Notes: generated from the letters alone by a model not told the origin. A DNA stretch of 36,040 nt from UBA5399 sp964592125 (GCA_964592125.1 CAZQBV010000018.1:1-36040), one strand, 5' to 3'; counted from the first letter of the stretch, positions 15,900-23,890 are shown. Numbers and translations are program-made.

Positions 15900-16997
15900 T
15901 TAATAAGGTGCGTCTGCTGTTATGCCATAGCTGGAAAGGAACTGCTCAAAGTTTGTGCGATCTACATTCACCGGAGGAATGATCACTCTGGACTCAAATG
16001 TTTCGCCATTGATCAGGCCGGCTACCAGCTTGATTGCATCAGACATCATGTATGGGGGATATGTTTGTGAAGAAACCCAGATGTCCGGGAACTCATTCAT
16101 CATAGCGAAGTAAGATTGAGCTCCACCACCGCCTGTGATTACCTTAATGTCTGTACGGTTCTGCTCTTTAAGAGCCTGCAAAATACCTTTGGACATTTCG
16201 TCATCTGTAGAGTAGATTGCGTCAATGTGATCGTTGGCATTCAGTATGTCTGTCATAACAGGCAGTACAGTCTCAGGAGCGCCGTCATCCGAAGCCCACT
16301 CGCCAATGATTTCAATGTTCTCGTGTTGTGCGAAAATTTCTTTTGCGCCATCAACGCGTTCTTGGAAAATAGCACCATAGTTGGGGATGTTCATAATGGC
16401 AACCTTGCCGTTTTCAATGCCTTCCTCAGCCAGCTTGTCCACAATGTACTGTGCGCCCAAGCGACCCATTTCAGCGTTATCACCAGCTATGTAGTAGTCG
16501 GGTTCCACATCACCCAGTGTGCGGTCAAAGTTTATCAGTGTAATGCCGGCGTCTTTGATTTTCTGCGCGGCAACTGCCAGCTCGTCATTCTCTGGGAACA
16601 GCACGATATACTGTGCGCCCTGCTGGATCAGCTCGTCAATTTTGTTGGCTTGGTCGTTTACATTTTCCGAAGCAGCCAAGGTGTAGTTCAAGCCCAGTTC
16701 GTCAGCAGTTTTTTTGGCTGCCCATTGAACTGCGCCTACCCAACCTGTGGGGTTGCTAGGTACAGAAATACCTACCAAAGGCTTTTCTCCTGCATCGGCA
16801 GCGGGAGCTTCAGCAGCAGGTGCCTCTGTTGCAGCATCAGCAGCGGGTGCCTCTGTTGCAGCATCAGCAGCGGGTGCCTCTGTTGCAGCATCAGCAGCAG
16901 GTGCTTCTGTTGCAGCAGCGGGTGCAGGCTGTGAGCAACCTGCAAGCAGTGCCACAACCAGGATGATGCTAAGTGCAATCATTAAAGTTTTTTTCAT
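15900..16997 (-). CDS. Sugar-binding lipoprotein of ribose-type ABC transporter
   Basis: 365 residues. Lipoprotein signal MKKTLMIALS... ends in LLAGC (Cys 21), so it is anchored outside the membrane. A low-complexity tether follows (about 22-70) made of repeated TEAPAADAA units, encoded by three tandem 27-bp copies (16831-16911). The mature domain is a type I periplasmic-binding fold (LVGISVPSNPTGWVGAVQWAAKKTADEL; YIVLFPENDELAVAAQKI; AIYSTDDEMSKGILQAL), nearest to ribose/galactose-type binding proteins. AGGAGG precedes the ATG. First gene of the transporter block, downstream of a 336-base control region. Confidence 0.93.
   Translation of the reverse strand: MKKTLMIALSIILVVALLAGCSQPAPAAATEAPAADAATEAPAADAATEAPAADAATEAPAAEAPAADAGEKPLVGISVPSNPTGWVGAVQWAAKKTADELGLNYTLAASENVNDQANKIDELIQQGAQYIVLFPENDELAVAAQKIKDAGITLINFDRTLGDVEPDYYIAGDNAEMGRLGAQYIVDKLAEEGIENGKVAIMNIPNYGAIFQERVDGAKEIFAQHENIEIIGEWASDDGAPETVLPVMTDILNANDHIDAIYSTDDEMSKGILQALKEQNRTDIKVITGGGGAQSYFAMMNEFPDIWVSSQTYPPYMMSDAIKLVAGLINGETFESRVIIPPVNVDRTNFEQFLSSYGITADAPY
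16831..16911 (-). repeat. Three tandem 27-bp copies in the lipoprotein linker
   Basis: Copies at 16831-16857, 16858-16884 and 16885-16911; the first two are identical and the third differs at two bases. Each encodes nine residues of the TEAPAADAA tether. Copy number is likely to vary by slippage. Confidence 0.9.
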
Positions 16998-17333
16998 TCT
17001 TGTTCCTCCTGTTTTTTTGTGTTTCTATTCTCAAACGGTCTTTCCGTTGTGAGCCTTATTTTATTTTGGCATCGGGCTCGGGCACGCATGGGTGAAAAAA
17101 ATAATTTTGCGTATCCATATTTCATTTCCTTTATACCCGTTCTACCTGTAGCTTAAAACTAAAATATCGTAATACTTTTGTTTTGTTTTCGTAATATCTC
17201 GCGTTTGTTCTCGTTCGTTAGCATTTGCGATCTATTTCGTTCAATATCCTACCATTAATCGCTAAAAAGTACAAGTGTATTTTTGTAAACATTTTTTTAG
17301 TATCACAAAACGGCTAAAATTCTTGTGGGCGAG
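16998..17333 (-). other. Control region between deoC and the transporter block
   Basis: A 336-base gap without a convincing gene. It contains a cluster of TTCG-type direct repeats (17165-17241) and AT-rich stretches. Possible minus-strand -10 elements are TATAAA (17130-17135) and TAGGAT, neither with a good -35. It most likely holds the promoter and regulator sites of the binding-protein operon. Confidence 0.6.
17165..17241 (-). promoter_or_regulatory. Candidate operator array, WTCGTW direct repeats
   Basis: Four similar sites read ATCGTAATA (17166), TTCGTAATA (17189), TTCGTTAGC (17214) and TTCGTTCAA (17236), spaced 23, 25 and 22 bases, close to two helical turns. DeoR-family repressors often bind spaced direct repeats, and a DeoR gene is encoded in the same operon. 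The assignment is an inference. Confidence 0.45.
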
Positions 17334-17999
17334 CTATTTGAAGGATTCCACAATTTCCAGTGCAGACTGCGTGTTGATACCAAAACGTTCCACACCCATA
17401 CTGCAAAGCTGCAAAAACTCTTCCCGCGTTCTAATGCCGCCTGCAGCTTTTACCTTTAGGCGATCTCCTAAAATGCTTTTTATTTTACGTATGCGCTCTA
17501 TATTTGCATTGCCCGGCACCCAGCCAGTGCCTGTTTTCAAGAAATCTGCACCGCTTTTTATCACCAGCTCACAGGCAGGCTCTATTTCAGCATCATCCAA
17601 GCAATTTAGCTCTATAATTACTTTGGTTAGGGCATTGCCTTTGCAGGCGATAATTTGTTGCAGCTCGTCCAGCACATAGCTGTGCTCGCCACTTTTAAAT
17701 TTACCCACATTCATTACAATGTCCATTTCTTCCACGCCATCTTCCACCAGCAATTTGGCTTCTAAAAGCTTGGTTTCGGTTTTGTGTGCCCCGCCGGGAA
17801 ACCCCACCGGAGCGCCTACGTATACCCCATCTATGGGTGCCAGCAGCTGTGAAAGTTGCTTTACCCAACAGGGAAGCACATGTACATTTATAAACTTATA
17901 GGTATCTGCATAGTTTACAATTTGCTGAATTTCTGCCCATGTGTTGTGTGTTCTTACTGCGCTGATATCTATCATTTGCGCTGCTTGTTTTGCGTCCAT
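17334..17999 (-). CDS. deoC: Deoxyribose-phosphate aldolase
   Basis: 221 residues, normal for DERA. The catalytic set is complete: D93 in EMDIVMNVG, Schiff-base Lys 155 in FLKTGTG and Lys 184 in VKAAGGIR (equivalents of E. coli D102, K167, K201). The classic KTSTG is KTGTG here, a mild variation that could hint at a different ketose or deoxy-sugar phosphate. The known reaction splits 2-deoxyribose-5-phosphate to glyceraldehyde-3-phosphate and acetaldehyde. AAGGAG precedes the ATG. It is directly downstream of the DeoR regulator (24 bases) and upstream of the transporter. No nucleoside phosphorylase or phosphopentomutase is nearby, so a role in the catabolism of the imported compound is more likely than nucleoside salvage. 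Confidence 0.88.
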   Translation of the reverse strand: MDAKQAAQMIDISAVRTHNTWAEIQQIVNYADTYKFINVHVLPCWVKQLSQLLAPIDGVYVGAPVGFPGGAHKTETKLLEAKLLVEDGVEEMDIVMNVGKFKSGEHSYVLDELQQIIACKGNALTKVIIELNCLDDAEIEPACELVIKSGADFLKTGTGWVPGNANIERIRKIKSILGDRLKVKAAGGIRTREEFLQLCSMGVERFGINTQSALEIVESFK

Positions 18000-18023
18000 T
18001 CTTTGCTCCTTATACTTTTATTC

Positions 18024-18797
18024 TTATACTTCTATTATTGTTGTTCCCATGTTGGCCATCTCGCGCAACATAGGCTGTGTTTTTTCGTTGTGGTCGGTTA
18101 TGATTGTGTGAATACACTCTATTCCGCAAGTGATAAAGGGATCGGCTCTGCCTATTTTGGTGTGGTCACACAGCAATATCATTTTTTGGGCATGCTTTAC
18201 AATCACCTTTTTCAGCTCATTCAGCTCGAAAGTGGGGTTGGTATAGCCAAAGTGTGTATCCACTGCCTGAGTCGCCACAAACGCCTTTTTAAAGTTAAAG
18301 TTTTTCATGAATTCCAGTGCGGTGTGGGATGTCATGCTTTCGTGAATGGTTGTGAATTCGCCACCCGGTATCATTACTTTAAAATTGCTTTTGTGTAAAA
18401 ATACAGAGGCAGTATTGACAGAGGATACCACAACAAATACATTTTTCAGGTCATCCCGTATGCTAAGTGCCCTCGCAAATTCATAGTTGGTAGAGCCGCC
18501 GCCAATGTAAATAGCGTCATTTGGCTCTACCAGCATAGCGGCTCTTAGGCCAATTTTCTTCTTCTCTTCCGCATTTTTCAATGTGCGCAGCTCGTATTTT
18601 TCATAGCCTGTGTCTACCGACACGCCACCATGAAAGGAAACCACTCTGTTTTGCGCTTCCAGTTTTTTGATATCCCTGCGTACAGTGGACGGCTTTATAT
18701 GCAGCGCCTTGCTAATCTCATTTATAGCAGTAAAGCTGCGGGCACTTACGTATTCATAGATTGCCTGTTGACGTGCGTTAATAGAGTCGTTATTCAT
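18024..18797 (-). CDS. DeoR-family transcriptional repressor
   Basis: 257 residues from the ATG at 18797, a standard length; the frame stays open for 66 more codons upstream, but that part lies in hairpin repeat C and has no family similarity, while AAAGG is 8 bases before the chosen ATG. Winged helix with ARQQAIYEYVSARSFTAINEISKALHI and the DeoR signature STVRRDIKKLEAQNRVVSFHGG. The C-terminal sugar-phosphate sensor domain has the isomerase-like motif IYIGGGSTNYEFARAL and ILLCDHTKIGR. It probably responds to a phosphorylated intermediate and controls this operon. The TTCG array at 17165-17241 is the best candidate target. Confidence 0.9.
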   Translation of the reverse strand: MNNDSINARQQAIYEYVSARSFTAINEISKALHIKPSTVRRDIKKLEAQNRVVSFHGGVSVDTGYEKYELRTLKNAEEKKKIGLRAAMLVEPNDAIYIGGGSTNYEFARALSIRDDLKNVFVVVSSVNTASVFLHKSNFKVMIPGGEFTTIHESMTSHTALEFMKNFNFKKAFVATQAVDTHFGYTNPTFELNELKKVIVKHAQKMILLCDHTKIGRADPFITCGIECIHTIITDHNEKTQPMLREMANMGTTIIEV

Positions 18798-18849
18798 CCA
18801 TTCATCCTTTATATCAGTAGCATTATTGTTTGTTTTGCGTGGCTTTCTC

Positions 18850-19039
18850 ATACCGATTCCAGATAGAAATAACGCAAAAGTGATCTTTCTATCACTGCCA
18901 TACGGCAGTTCCAAAATGCTCCGCATTTTGGGTGAAATCATTGCTGAACGACAACCCCACTCGAAAAAGGAAAAAACATTTTTCGAATCGCGCATATTGC
19001 GCGCGATTTAAAACAAAGGTTTTAAATCGGAACTAGCAT
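18850..19039 (-). repeat. Hairpin-array repeat, subtype B, copy 2
   Basis: 190 bases, same order of hairpins as 10724-10914. Differences fall mainly in loops (ATAC for ATAT, TCC for TCT, ATATT for ATACT, AAAG for AGAG). Ends ATACCGATTCCAGAT and inverted CGGAACTAGCAT. The right end shares one base with the stop codon of the old-yellow-enzyme gene; the left end reaches within about 53 bases of the DeoR start codon. Confidence 0.88.
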
Positions 19040-20280
19040 CAGGTGTGGTTCTGGGTTAGCTTGCCCTTTGCTTTGCGCACATCTTGCAGCACTTGGGTAT
19101 AATACTTGTTGAAGGTGCAGCAACCAATGGGCTCTTGGCGAATCAGCAGCTCTAGGCAGTTGTCGCAAATGGTGCAGTACTTAATGTCCTGTTCCTTATC
19201 CTCCTGCAACTTTTTGGGCATAAGGGGATCCGCAAAGGATTGCCTGCCACAGCCAATCATATCCACAATGCCACGCTCTATATTCTTTGCGCCTACTTTA
19301 AACATCGTATTTTCCTTGGGGTCTACCATTTGCAGGTTTTTGTTGCCCTTGCCCCATACGGAATAGTTTGAGCCAATCAGCACGGTTTCCGGCTTCAATA
19401 CAGACTTGAATGCCTTTTGGAAAGTGGGGTGCAGGTAGGCAATGTATGGGTGATCCTTCGCAGCTTGTGTAAGCGATATGGTGATGGAGGGGCTGCCAGC
19501 CGACTGCACAATGTATTGAGCGCCGCGTTCCTCCAGTCCTTTTATCAAATCCAAAGGTTCTGTTAGATCTATGATGGGGGAATCCGGGCCATCTGTACCA
19601 AATCCACCGGGGAAACCCTCCCATGCGGAAATTTTGGAACCAATTAGGAAGTTCTTATCGTTTACGGCTTTTGTAATTTTCTCGTAAAGGTCAAATGCAA
19701 ACTGCCTGCGGCGCTCCCAGCTGCCGCCATACTTCCAGTTTCGGCTGTTGAAGGGGCGCAGTATTTGCGAACCCAAATACCCGTGGCACAGCTTCATATC
19801 TATGCCATCTGCGCCTACATCCTGCGCAATTTTGGCGGCAAGCACAAAGTTGTCTATAATGCTGTCCACTTCCTCTTCCGAAAGCAGATCGCCACCATAG
19901 GTGTAGGAAGGGTTTACTGTTACTCTGCGTGAAAATTCTGGATTACTGATTTCGCCGGAATGCGTTAATTGAAACACCATCAATGGGCGGTCGTTCACTT
20001 CTTTCAGTCGCTTCATAAACTGTGCCAGCGGCTTTTCGTTTTGAGGCTGTATGAGAAGCTGGTTTTTTCGAGAGCGACTTTCCTGAGTGATGGAAATAGC
20101 TTCCAGATCGATAAGCCCCCAGTCTCCGCGATATAAATTTTCATATCGTTTTAGTGTAAGGTCGGTAGGGTTGCCCTCTGCATCCGCATCGGTACATTCC
20201 ATTGCCTGCACAAAAAACCTGTTGTTGCATGTTTTGTTGCCTATTTTAAATGGGCTTAGTAGCGTATCTTTATAACTCAA
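19039..20280 (-). CDS. Old-yellow-enzyme family NADH:flavin oxidoreductase with Cys motif
   Basis: 413 residues, only the FMN TIM barrel plus a short tail. Family marks: LLSPFKIGNKTCNNRF at the start, FQLTHSGEIS, the active-site HGYLGSQILRPFNSR and YGGSWERRRQFAFDL. At the C-terminus, C369-x2-C372-x2-C375 and C387/C388 resemble the [4Fe-4S] site of 2,4-dienoyl-CoA-reductase-type enzymes, but the FAD/NAD(P)H domain of those ~650-residue proteins is absent, so a separate electron donor is needed. The start is TTG (20280) with AGGAG 8 bases upstream; no ATG is near. Likely role: reduction of an activated C=C or related step in the pathway. Confidence 0.85.
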   Translation of the reverse strand: MSYKDTLLSPFKIGNKTCNNRFFVQAMECTDADAEGNPTDLTLKRYENLYRGDWGLIDLEAISITQESRSRKNQLLIQPQNEKPLAQFMKRLKEVNDRPLMVFQLTHSGEISNPEFSRRVTVNPSYTYGGDLLSEEEVDSIIDNFVLAAKIAQDVGADGIDMKLCHGYLGSQILRPFNSRNWKYGGSWERRRQFAFDLYEKITKAVNDKNFLIGSKISAWEGFPGGFGTDGPDSPIIDLTEPLDLIKGLEERGAQYIVQSAGSPSITISLTQAAKDHPYIAYLHPTFQKAFKSVLKPETVLIGSNYSVWGKGNKNLQMVDPKENTMFKVGAKNIERGIVDMIGCGRQSFADPLMPKKLQEDKEQDIKYCTICDNCLELLIRQEPIGCCTFNKYYTQVLQDVRKAKGKLTQNHT

Positions 20281-20313
20281 TTTTTTTCTCCTATATAATG
20301 GTAGAGTATTACA

Positions 20314-21297
20314 TTATTTTCTTGGATTGTTAAATATCTTGTCTTTTCTGCCCTCGTATGGCGCTTTGATTAGCAATGGTTTTAGGAAGGGTGCCACCTT
20401 TTCCACGCCATCGCCCACGCTCATGGTTACGTCTTCATGCTCGTAGCTTAGCACATAGTCGTATCCTACCATGGCTAGCTCTGTAATAACTTTTTTCCAC
20501 GGCACACTGCCCCAGCCGGGAATGCGGAAACGGAAGGCTCTATCCAAACGCTGCCAATCGCCCTGCATTAGAATACCGCCGTACTGCAGGTTGTGTTCCA
20601 CAATTTCGCCATCCTTGGCATGCACATGGAAGATGCGGTCACCCAATGAATCAATGAAGTTTTCCACACGTAGCCCCAAATAAATGAGATTTGCAGGATC
20701 CAGATTGAACCCAAGGCAGGGGTGTCCATCCACGAGTTCTATGGCTCTTTTTGCAGTATGAATATCATAAACCATATTGTTGGGATGCGGCTCTATGGCA
20801 AATTTCACGCCATATTCTTTAAATTTATCTAGTATGGGGGTAAACAAGCGTACAAAATCACGCTCCATATCTTCCCAGCCCTGTGGGTTGGGGAAGGGGA
20901 AGTATCTGCCCCAGTTGGTAACACCAGTAAAGCCATTTACCACAGGAACGCCCAGCGCATTTGCGGCCTGTGCCGTTTTGATTAGGCTATCGGTACCGTA
21001 CTTAATTTTTTCTTCTTTTGTGCCCTTGTACAAATTATCGGTATCTTCATCCCAAGGACCCAGTATCAGAAGAGAATCTGCATGGTTGGAAAGACCTGAA
21101 ATAGTTATGCCATAATTTGCAAGTGTTTTTTTCAGGTTCTCGGCATTGTTCCCTTTAATGATTTCATCACAGTCAAATTGCCCATTTCCAATATATGCGG
21201 GAATTTCCATCATTTCGTAGCCGTGCTCACACATAATTTTTGCCACTTCTTCTAGCGACAAATGTGCATAGTTAGCAGCGAAAAAACCTAGTTTCAT
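20314..21297 (-). CDS. Sugar phosphate isomerase/epimerase-like TIM-barrel protein
   Basis: 327 residues from the ATG at 21297; a TTG two codons earlier is too close to GAGG. Xylose-isomerase-like TIM barrel with the metal set in order: FAIEPHPNN, GFNLDPANL, FHVHAKDGE and LSYEHEDV (E...D...H...E). Family members epimerise or isomerise ketoses or dehydrate inosose. It differs clearly from the second barrel at 10920-11780, so it is not a recent duplicate. First gene of the operon, 30 bases before the old-yellow-enzyme gene, behind a consensus promoter. Confidence 0.87.
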   Translation of the reverse strand: MKLGFFAANYAHLSLEEVAKIMCEHGYEMMEIPAYIGNGQFDCDEIIKGNNAENLKKTLANYGITISGLSNHADSLLILGPWDEDTDNLYKGTKEEKIKYGTDSLIKTAQAANALGVPVVNGFTGVTNWGRYFPFPNPQGWEDMERDFVRLFTPILDKFKEYGVKFAIEPHPNNMVYDIHTAKRAIELVDGHPCLGFNLDPANLIYLGLRVENFIDSLGDRIFHVHAKDGEIVEHNLQYGGILMQGDWQRLDRAFRFRIPGWGSVPWKKVITELAMVGYDYVLSYEHEDVTMSVGDGVEKVAPFLKPLLIKAPYEGRKDKIFNNPRK

Positions 21298-21363
21298 CTT
21301 CAATTTTCCTCACTTTCAGTTAGGTGATGCGAATGCATATTTTTAAATTATTTTCTAATTGCC

Positions 21364-21392
21364 ATTATAGTCTTATGAAAATATATTGTCAA
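21364..21392 (-). promoter_or_regulatory. Consensus promoter of the long catabolic operon
   Basis: On the minus strand TTGACA (21387-21392), 17-base spacer, TATAAT (21364-21369): a perfect housekeeping-sigma promoter. The leader to the first start codon is about 60 bases. Such a strong site implies repression when the substrate is absent. Confidence 0.9.
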
Positions 21393-21411
21393 TATTCATA
21401 TCTATTTCTTC

Positions 21412-21430
21412 AATATAATTGAATTATATT
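21412..21430. promoter_or_regulatory. AT-rich palindrome upstream of operon promoter
   Basis: AATATAATT-G-AATTATATT is a perfect 9+1+9 palindrome centred about 64 bases before the predicted transcription start. The position suits an activator or an upstream repressor site, but AT-rich palindromes also arise by chance. Confidence 0.35.
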
Positions 21431-21468
21431 TTCATATATGCAAATTTTGTTCAATAGATTACAAAAAA

Positions 21469-21507
21469 AATCATAAAAAAAACAAGAAAATAGCTTTTCG
21501 GAAAGCA
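21469..21507 (-). terminator. Intrinsic terminator of radical SAM gene
   Basis: Minus-strand stem GCTTT/AAAGC (21493-21506) followed by TATTTTCTTG and eight T. The short stem makes it a modest terminator. Confidence 0.55.
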
Positions 21508-21547
21508 TAGAGTCTTGTTCATTCTTGAGGCATGAGGCAAAGCGTTG

Positions 21548-22642
21548 TTACAGACGGTTTTGCAGCAGTGCTTGCACTTCTTTTTCTCTTTCAAACAGCG
21601 CGCAGCCACCGGTGTGCTCGCCGCCTACCAGCCTTTCTGCTTGCAATTTTTGGAAAAAGGGGGACTCTAGCACCTCTAGCAGGCTATGCGTTTTTAGGTT
21701 GATATCCGAATAGGGCGAAAAAGGACAGGCCTCGGCATCGCCATAGGGGTTGATATGAAAAAAGCCCCGCCCCGCAGCAAGGCAACCGCCCATAAACTGC
21801 TCGTCTCCCGGGAAGGAGAGATACGCCAGTGGCTCTTTTTCCTTTCGCAAAAGTTCTTGGCGTGCTTCCATTTTTCTGCGGGCGGCATCGTTCAGTGCCA
21901 GATGGGCGGTATCACCATCTATAGGTACATACTCTATAAAAAATACCAGCTTGCAGCCCTTTGATTTCAATTCACTTATAAACTCCAAAGAGGTTACTTC
22001 CAACAGGTTTTCTGTGGTAACGGTAACCGAAGCGCCATACAATATTTTGGATGATTGCAGTGCCCCCATCGTTTTGTATAATTCACCATAGGTTCCTGTG
22101 CCGCGTCTTTTATCTGTACTTTCCAAGCCGCCTTCTATGCTAAGTATGGGAAGTATATTCCGGTTTTTATCGAAAAAGCTAAGATACTCTTTGTTGATTA
22201 ATGTACCGTTGGTAAATACAGGAAAAGCCATATTCCTAATGCTAGCGGCCTGCTCCAGCACATCCTTGCGCAGCAAGGGCTCGCCCCCTGCAATTAAGCT
22301 GAACACAATGCCGGCATCCCTTGCCTGTTTAAAAATGTCTGCCCACTCTTGCGGGGAAAGCAGCCCCTTTTTTTCCTTGCTACCGCAACTGCCGTTGGCT
22401 CTTGCATAGCAGCCTGTGCAGGTTAGGTTGCAGGTATCTGCAATGCTGGAAATAAGAAACGCGGGAATATGCTTTCCGGCGTTTTCGTGGCGGGTGCGAA
22501 CTTGCTCGGCTTTTCTGCTGGCTTTTGCAAAGCGCATTAAAAAAGCTGTTTCCTTAGGATTATTCAATGTATTTTTCAGTATGTCATCCACCAATTGCTT
22601 GATGGAAGTGTTAAAATAGTCCGTTAGCTGTTTGTTGTTCAT
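21548..22642 (-). CDS. Radical SAM protein
   Basis: 364 residues. The radical-SAM cluster motif is CNLTCTGC (C71, C75, C78), followed by AGGEPLL (about 118-124) and SIEGG, the S-adenosylmethionine-binding strands. The C-terminal part has further Cys (GGCLAAGRG, AEACPFSPY, TGGCALF), reminiscent of SPASM-type auxiliary cluster sites but short. The N-terminal ~60 residues are helical and charged. This looks like the widespread clostridial group acting on unknown peptides or small molecules; no precursor peptide or partner enzyme is visible nearby. AGGAGA upstream of the ATG. Confidence 0.85.
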   Translation of the reverse strand: MNNKQLTDYFNTSIKQLVDDILKNTLNNPKETAFLMRFAKASRKAEQVRTRHENAGKHIPAFLISSIADTCNLTCTGCYARANGSCGSKEKKGLLSPQEWADIFKQARDAGIVFSLIAGGEPLLRKDVLEQAASIRNMAFPVFTNGTLINKEYLSFFDKNRNILPILSIEGGLESTDKRRGTGTYGELYKTMGALQSSKILYGASVTVTTENLLEVTSLEFISELKSKGCKLVFFIEYVPIDGDTAHLALNDAARRKMEARQELLRKEKEPLAYLSFPGDEQFMGGCLAAGRGFFHINPYGDAEACPFSPYSDINLKTHSLLEVLESPFFQKLQAERLVGGEHTGGCALFEREKEVQALLQNRL

Positions 22643-22872
22643 GGTAGCTTATTCTCCTAGTCATAAATCAAGCTATATTGCTTCGTGCGTAGTGCAAAAA
22701 GGTGGAAATGGTATTCTTCAATAGCAGCTAGGGCACATATAGTGCAGTGCGCTTTTGCTGTGTTCTTTGGCATCTGTTTCGCCTGCCTATATACTTGTTT
22801 GAAACGTGTTTGATTGTAGATGCAGATAGTTTGCTTGTCAAGTGGATTCTTTCAGAGCGGTTCTGGTTTTTC

Positions 22873-22901
22873 TATTGTGGATGTGCATTCTGTGATATAC
22901 T
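22873..22901 (+). promoter_or_regulatory. Extended -10 promoter of PNPOx-like gene
   Basis: TG-A-TATACT (TATACT 22896-22901) with TATTGT at the -35 position. TATACTAAAAAGAA is identical to the hydrogenase promoter. Transcription would begin near 22908, leaving a leader of only about five bases before the ATG at 22913. Confidence 0.5.
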
Positions 22902-22912
22902 AAAAAGAAAAA

Positions 22913-23398
22913 ATGGGGCAAACTATGCAGAAGAAAATGCAAACCAATCAATTGAATCAGAACGAAATGGCGGAATTGTTAGAAAAAGCAAATGTTGCAG
23001 TGCTGGCCACAATCAATGCAGATGGCACACCCTATGCAGTGCCTCTGAACTTTGTATATGCAGAGGGAAAACTGTATGTACATGGGTTGCCCAAGGGGCA
23101 AAAAATGGAGAACCTAACGGCCAACCCCAATGTAAGCGTATGCGTTTTTAATATGGATGGAATTACCGTGAATGCAGGGGGAACCTCTTGCAACGCCAGC
23201 GCAAAATACCAGAGCGTGATACTGGTGGGGAAAGCCTCTGTGATAATGGAATTTGATGCCAAAAAAAATGCCTTGGCGAAAATTGTGGGCAAATATACAC
23301 CGCAGCTTTCGCCGGACAACATGCCCATGGCCATGATAGAAAAAACGGCAGTGGTGGAAATTGCAATTGAAACAATTACCGGGAAGTATCACAAATAG
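22913..23398 (+). CDS. Pyridoxamine 5'-phosphate oxidase-like flavin-binding protein
   Basis: 161 residues, split-barrel fold. Typical sequence: VAVLATINADGTPYAVPLNFVYAEGKLYVHGL, then NPNVSVCVF and a C-terminal VVEIAIETITGKY. Members bind FMN, F420 or heme, and many are uncharacterised; true pyridoxamine oxidase activity is unlikely at this size. The start is uncertain: 22913 has no Shine-Dalgarno and almost no leader, while the in-frame ATG at 22925 has GGGG just upstream. Convergent with ogt, with only 3 bases between the stop codons. Confidence 0.82.
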   Translation: MGQTMQKKMQTNQLNQNEMAELLEKANVAVLATINADGTPYAVPLNFVYAEGKLYVHGLPKGQKMENLTANPNVSVCVFNMDGITVNAGGTSCNASAKYQSVILVGKASVIMEFDAKKNALAKIVGKYTPQLSPDNMPMAMIEKTAVVEIAIETITGKYHK

Positions 23399-23401
23399 CG
23401 G

Positions 23402-23890
23402 TTAACGTTTGCTGTTTTGTTGCTCCAGCTCCAGCAGCTTTTTCTTCAACTCCAGCCCACCCGCATAGCCCGTTAGCGAGCCGTTTGTGCCCACCACGCG
23501 ATGGCAGGGCACCACAATGGAAATGGGATTTTTGTTGTTGGCAAGCCCCACAGCGCGGCAGGCTTTTGGGTTGCCTATGTTTTGGGCAATTTGCTTGTAG
23601 GAAACGGTGCTGCCGTAGGGGATTTGCAGCAGTGCATTCCACACCTGTTTTTGAAATTCTGTGCCGTGCAGCAGTATGGGTAGGTCGAAAGTGGTTCGGC
23701 TGCCTGTTGCGTATTCGTCCAACTGCTTTGCCGTTTCATCCAGAAGTGTGGTTTTTTGCTGCGCGCCTTGTATATCCCGCTTGCCAAAATACAGGCCGCA
23801 TAGCTTTTTATTGCATTGCACCAGCGTTAGTTTTCCCAGCTTTGTATTGTATGTAAAATAGCTTTGTGTATTCAAAATACAATCCTCCAT
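23402..23890 (-). CDS. ogt: Methylated-DNA-[protein]-cysteine S-methyltransferase
   Basis: 162 residues. The acceptor motif PCHRV holds Cys 129, preceded by the helix-turn-helix with YGSTVSYKQIAQNIGNPKACRAVGLANNKNP. It repairs O6-alkylguanine by irreversible transfer of the alkyl group to that Cys. The ATG at 23890 has no ribosome site, but GGAGG begins two bases into the frame and is 8 bases before an in-frame TTG (23875). The true start may be that TTG, which removes five residues. Stand-alone gene. Confidence 0.93.
   Translation of the reverse strand: MEDCILNTQSYFTYNTKLGKLTLVQCNKKLCGLYFGKRDIQGAQQKTTLLDETAKQLDEYATGSRTTFDLPILLHGTEFQKQVWNALLQIPYGSTVSYKQIAQNIGNPKACRAVGLANNKNPISIVVPCHRVVGTNGSLTGYAGGLELKKKLLELEQQNSKR

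Noticed and set aside
16116..16934. 272-codon plus-strand frame opposite the binding-protein gene
   Set aside because: It is a shadow of the Ala-rich lipoprotein; it has no ribosome site and encodes repetitive Cys/Ser stretches.
17334..18797. Nucleoside salvage (deo) operon
   Set aside because: Only deoC and a DeoR-type regulator are present; nucleoside phosphorylases and phosphopentomutase are missing and the neighbours are sugar-pathway genes.
18798..18995. N-terminal extension of the DeoR regulator
   Set aside because: Most of it is encoded by the hairpin repeat; a proper ribosome site and normal family length support the start at 18797.
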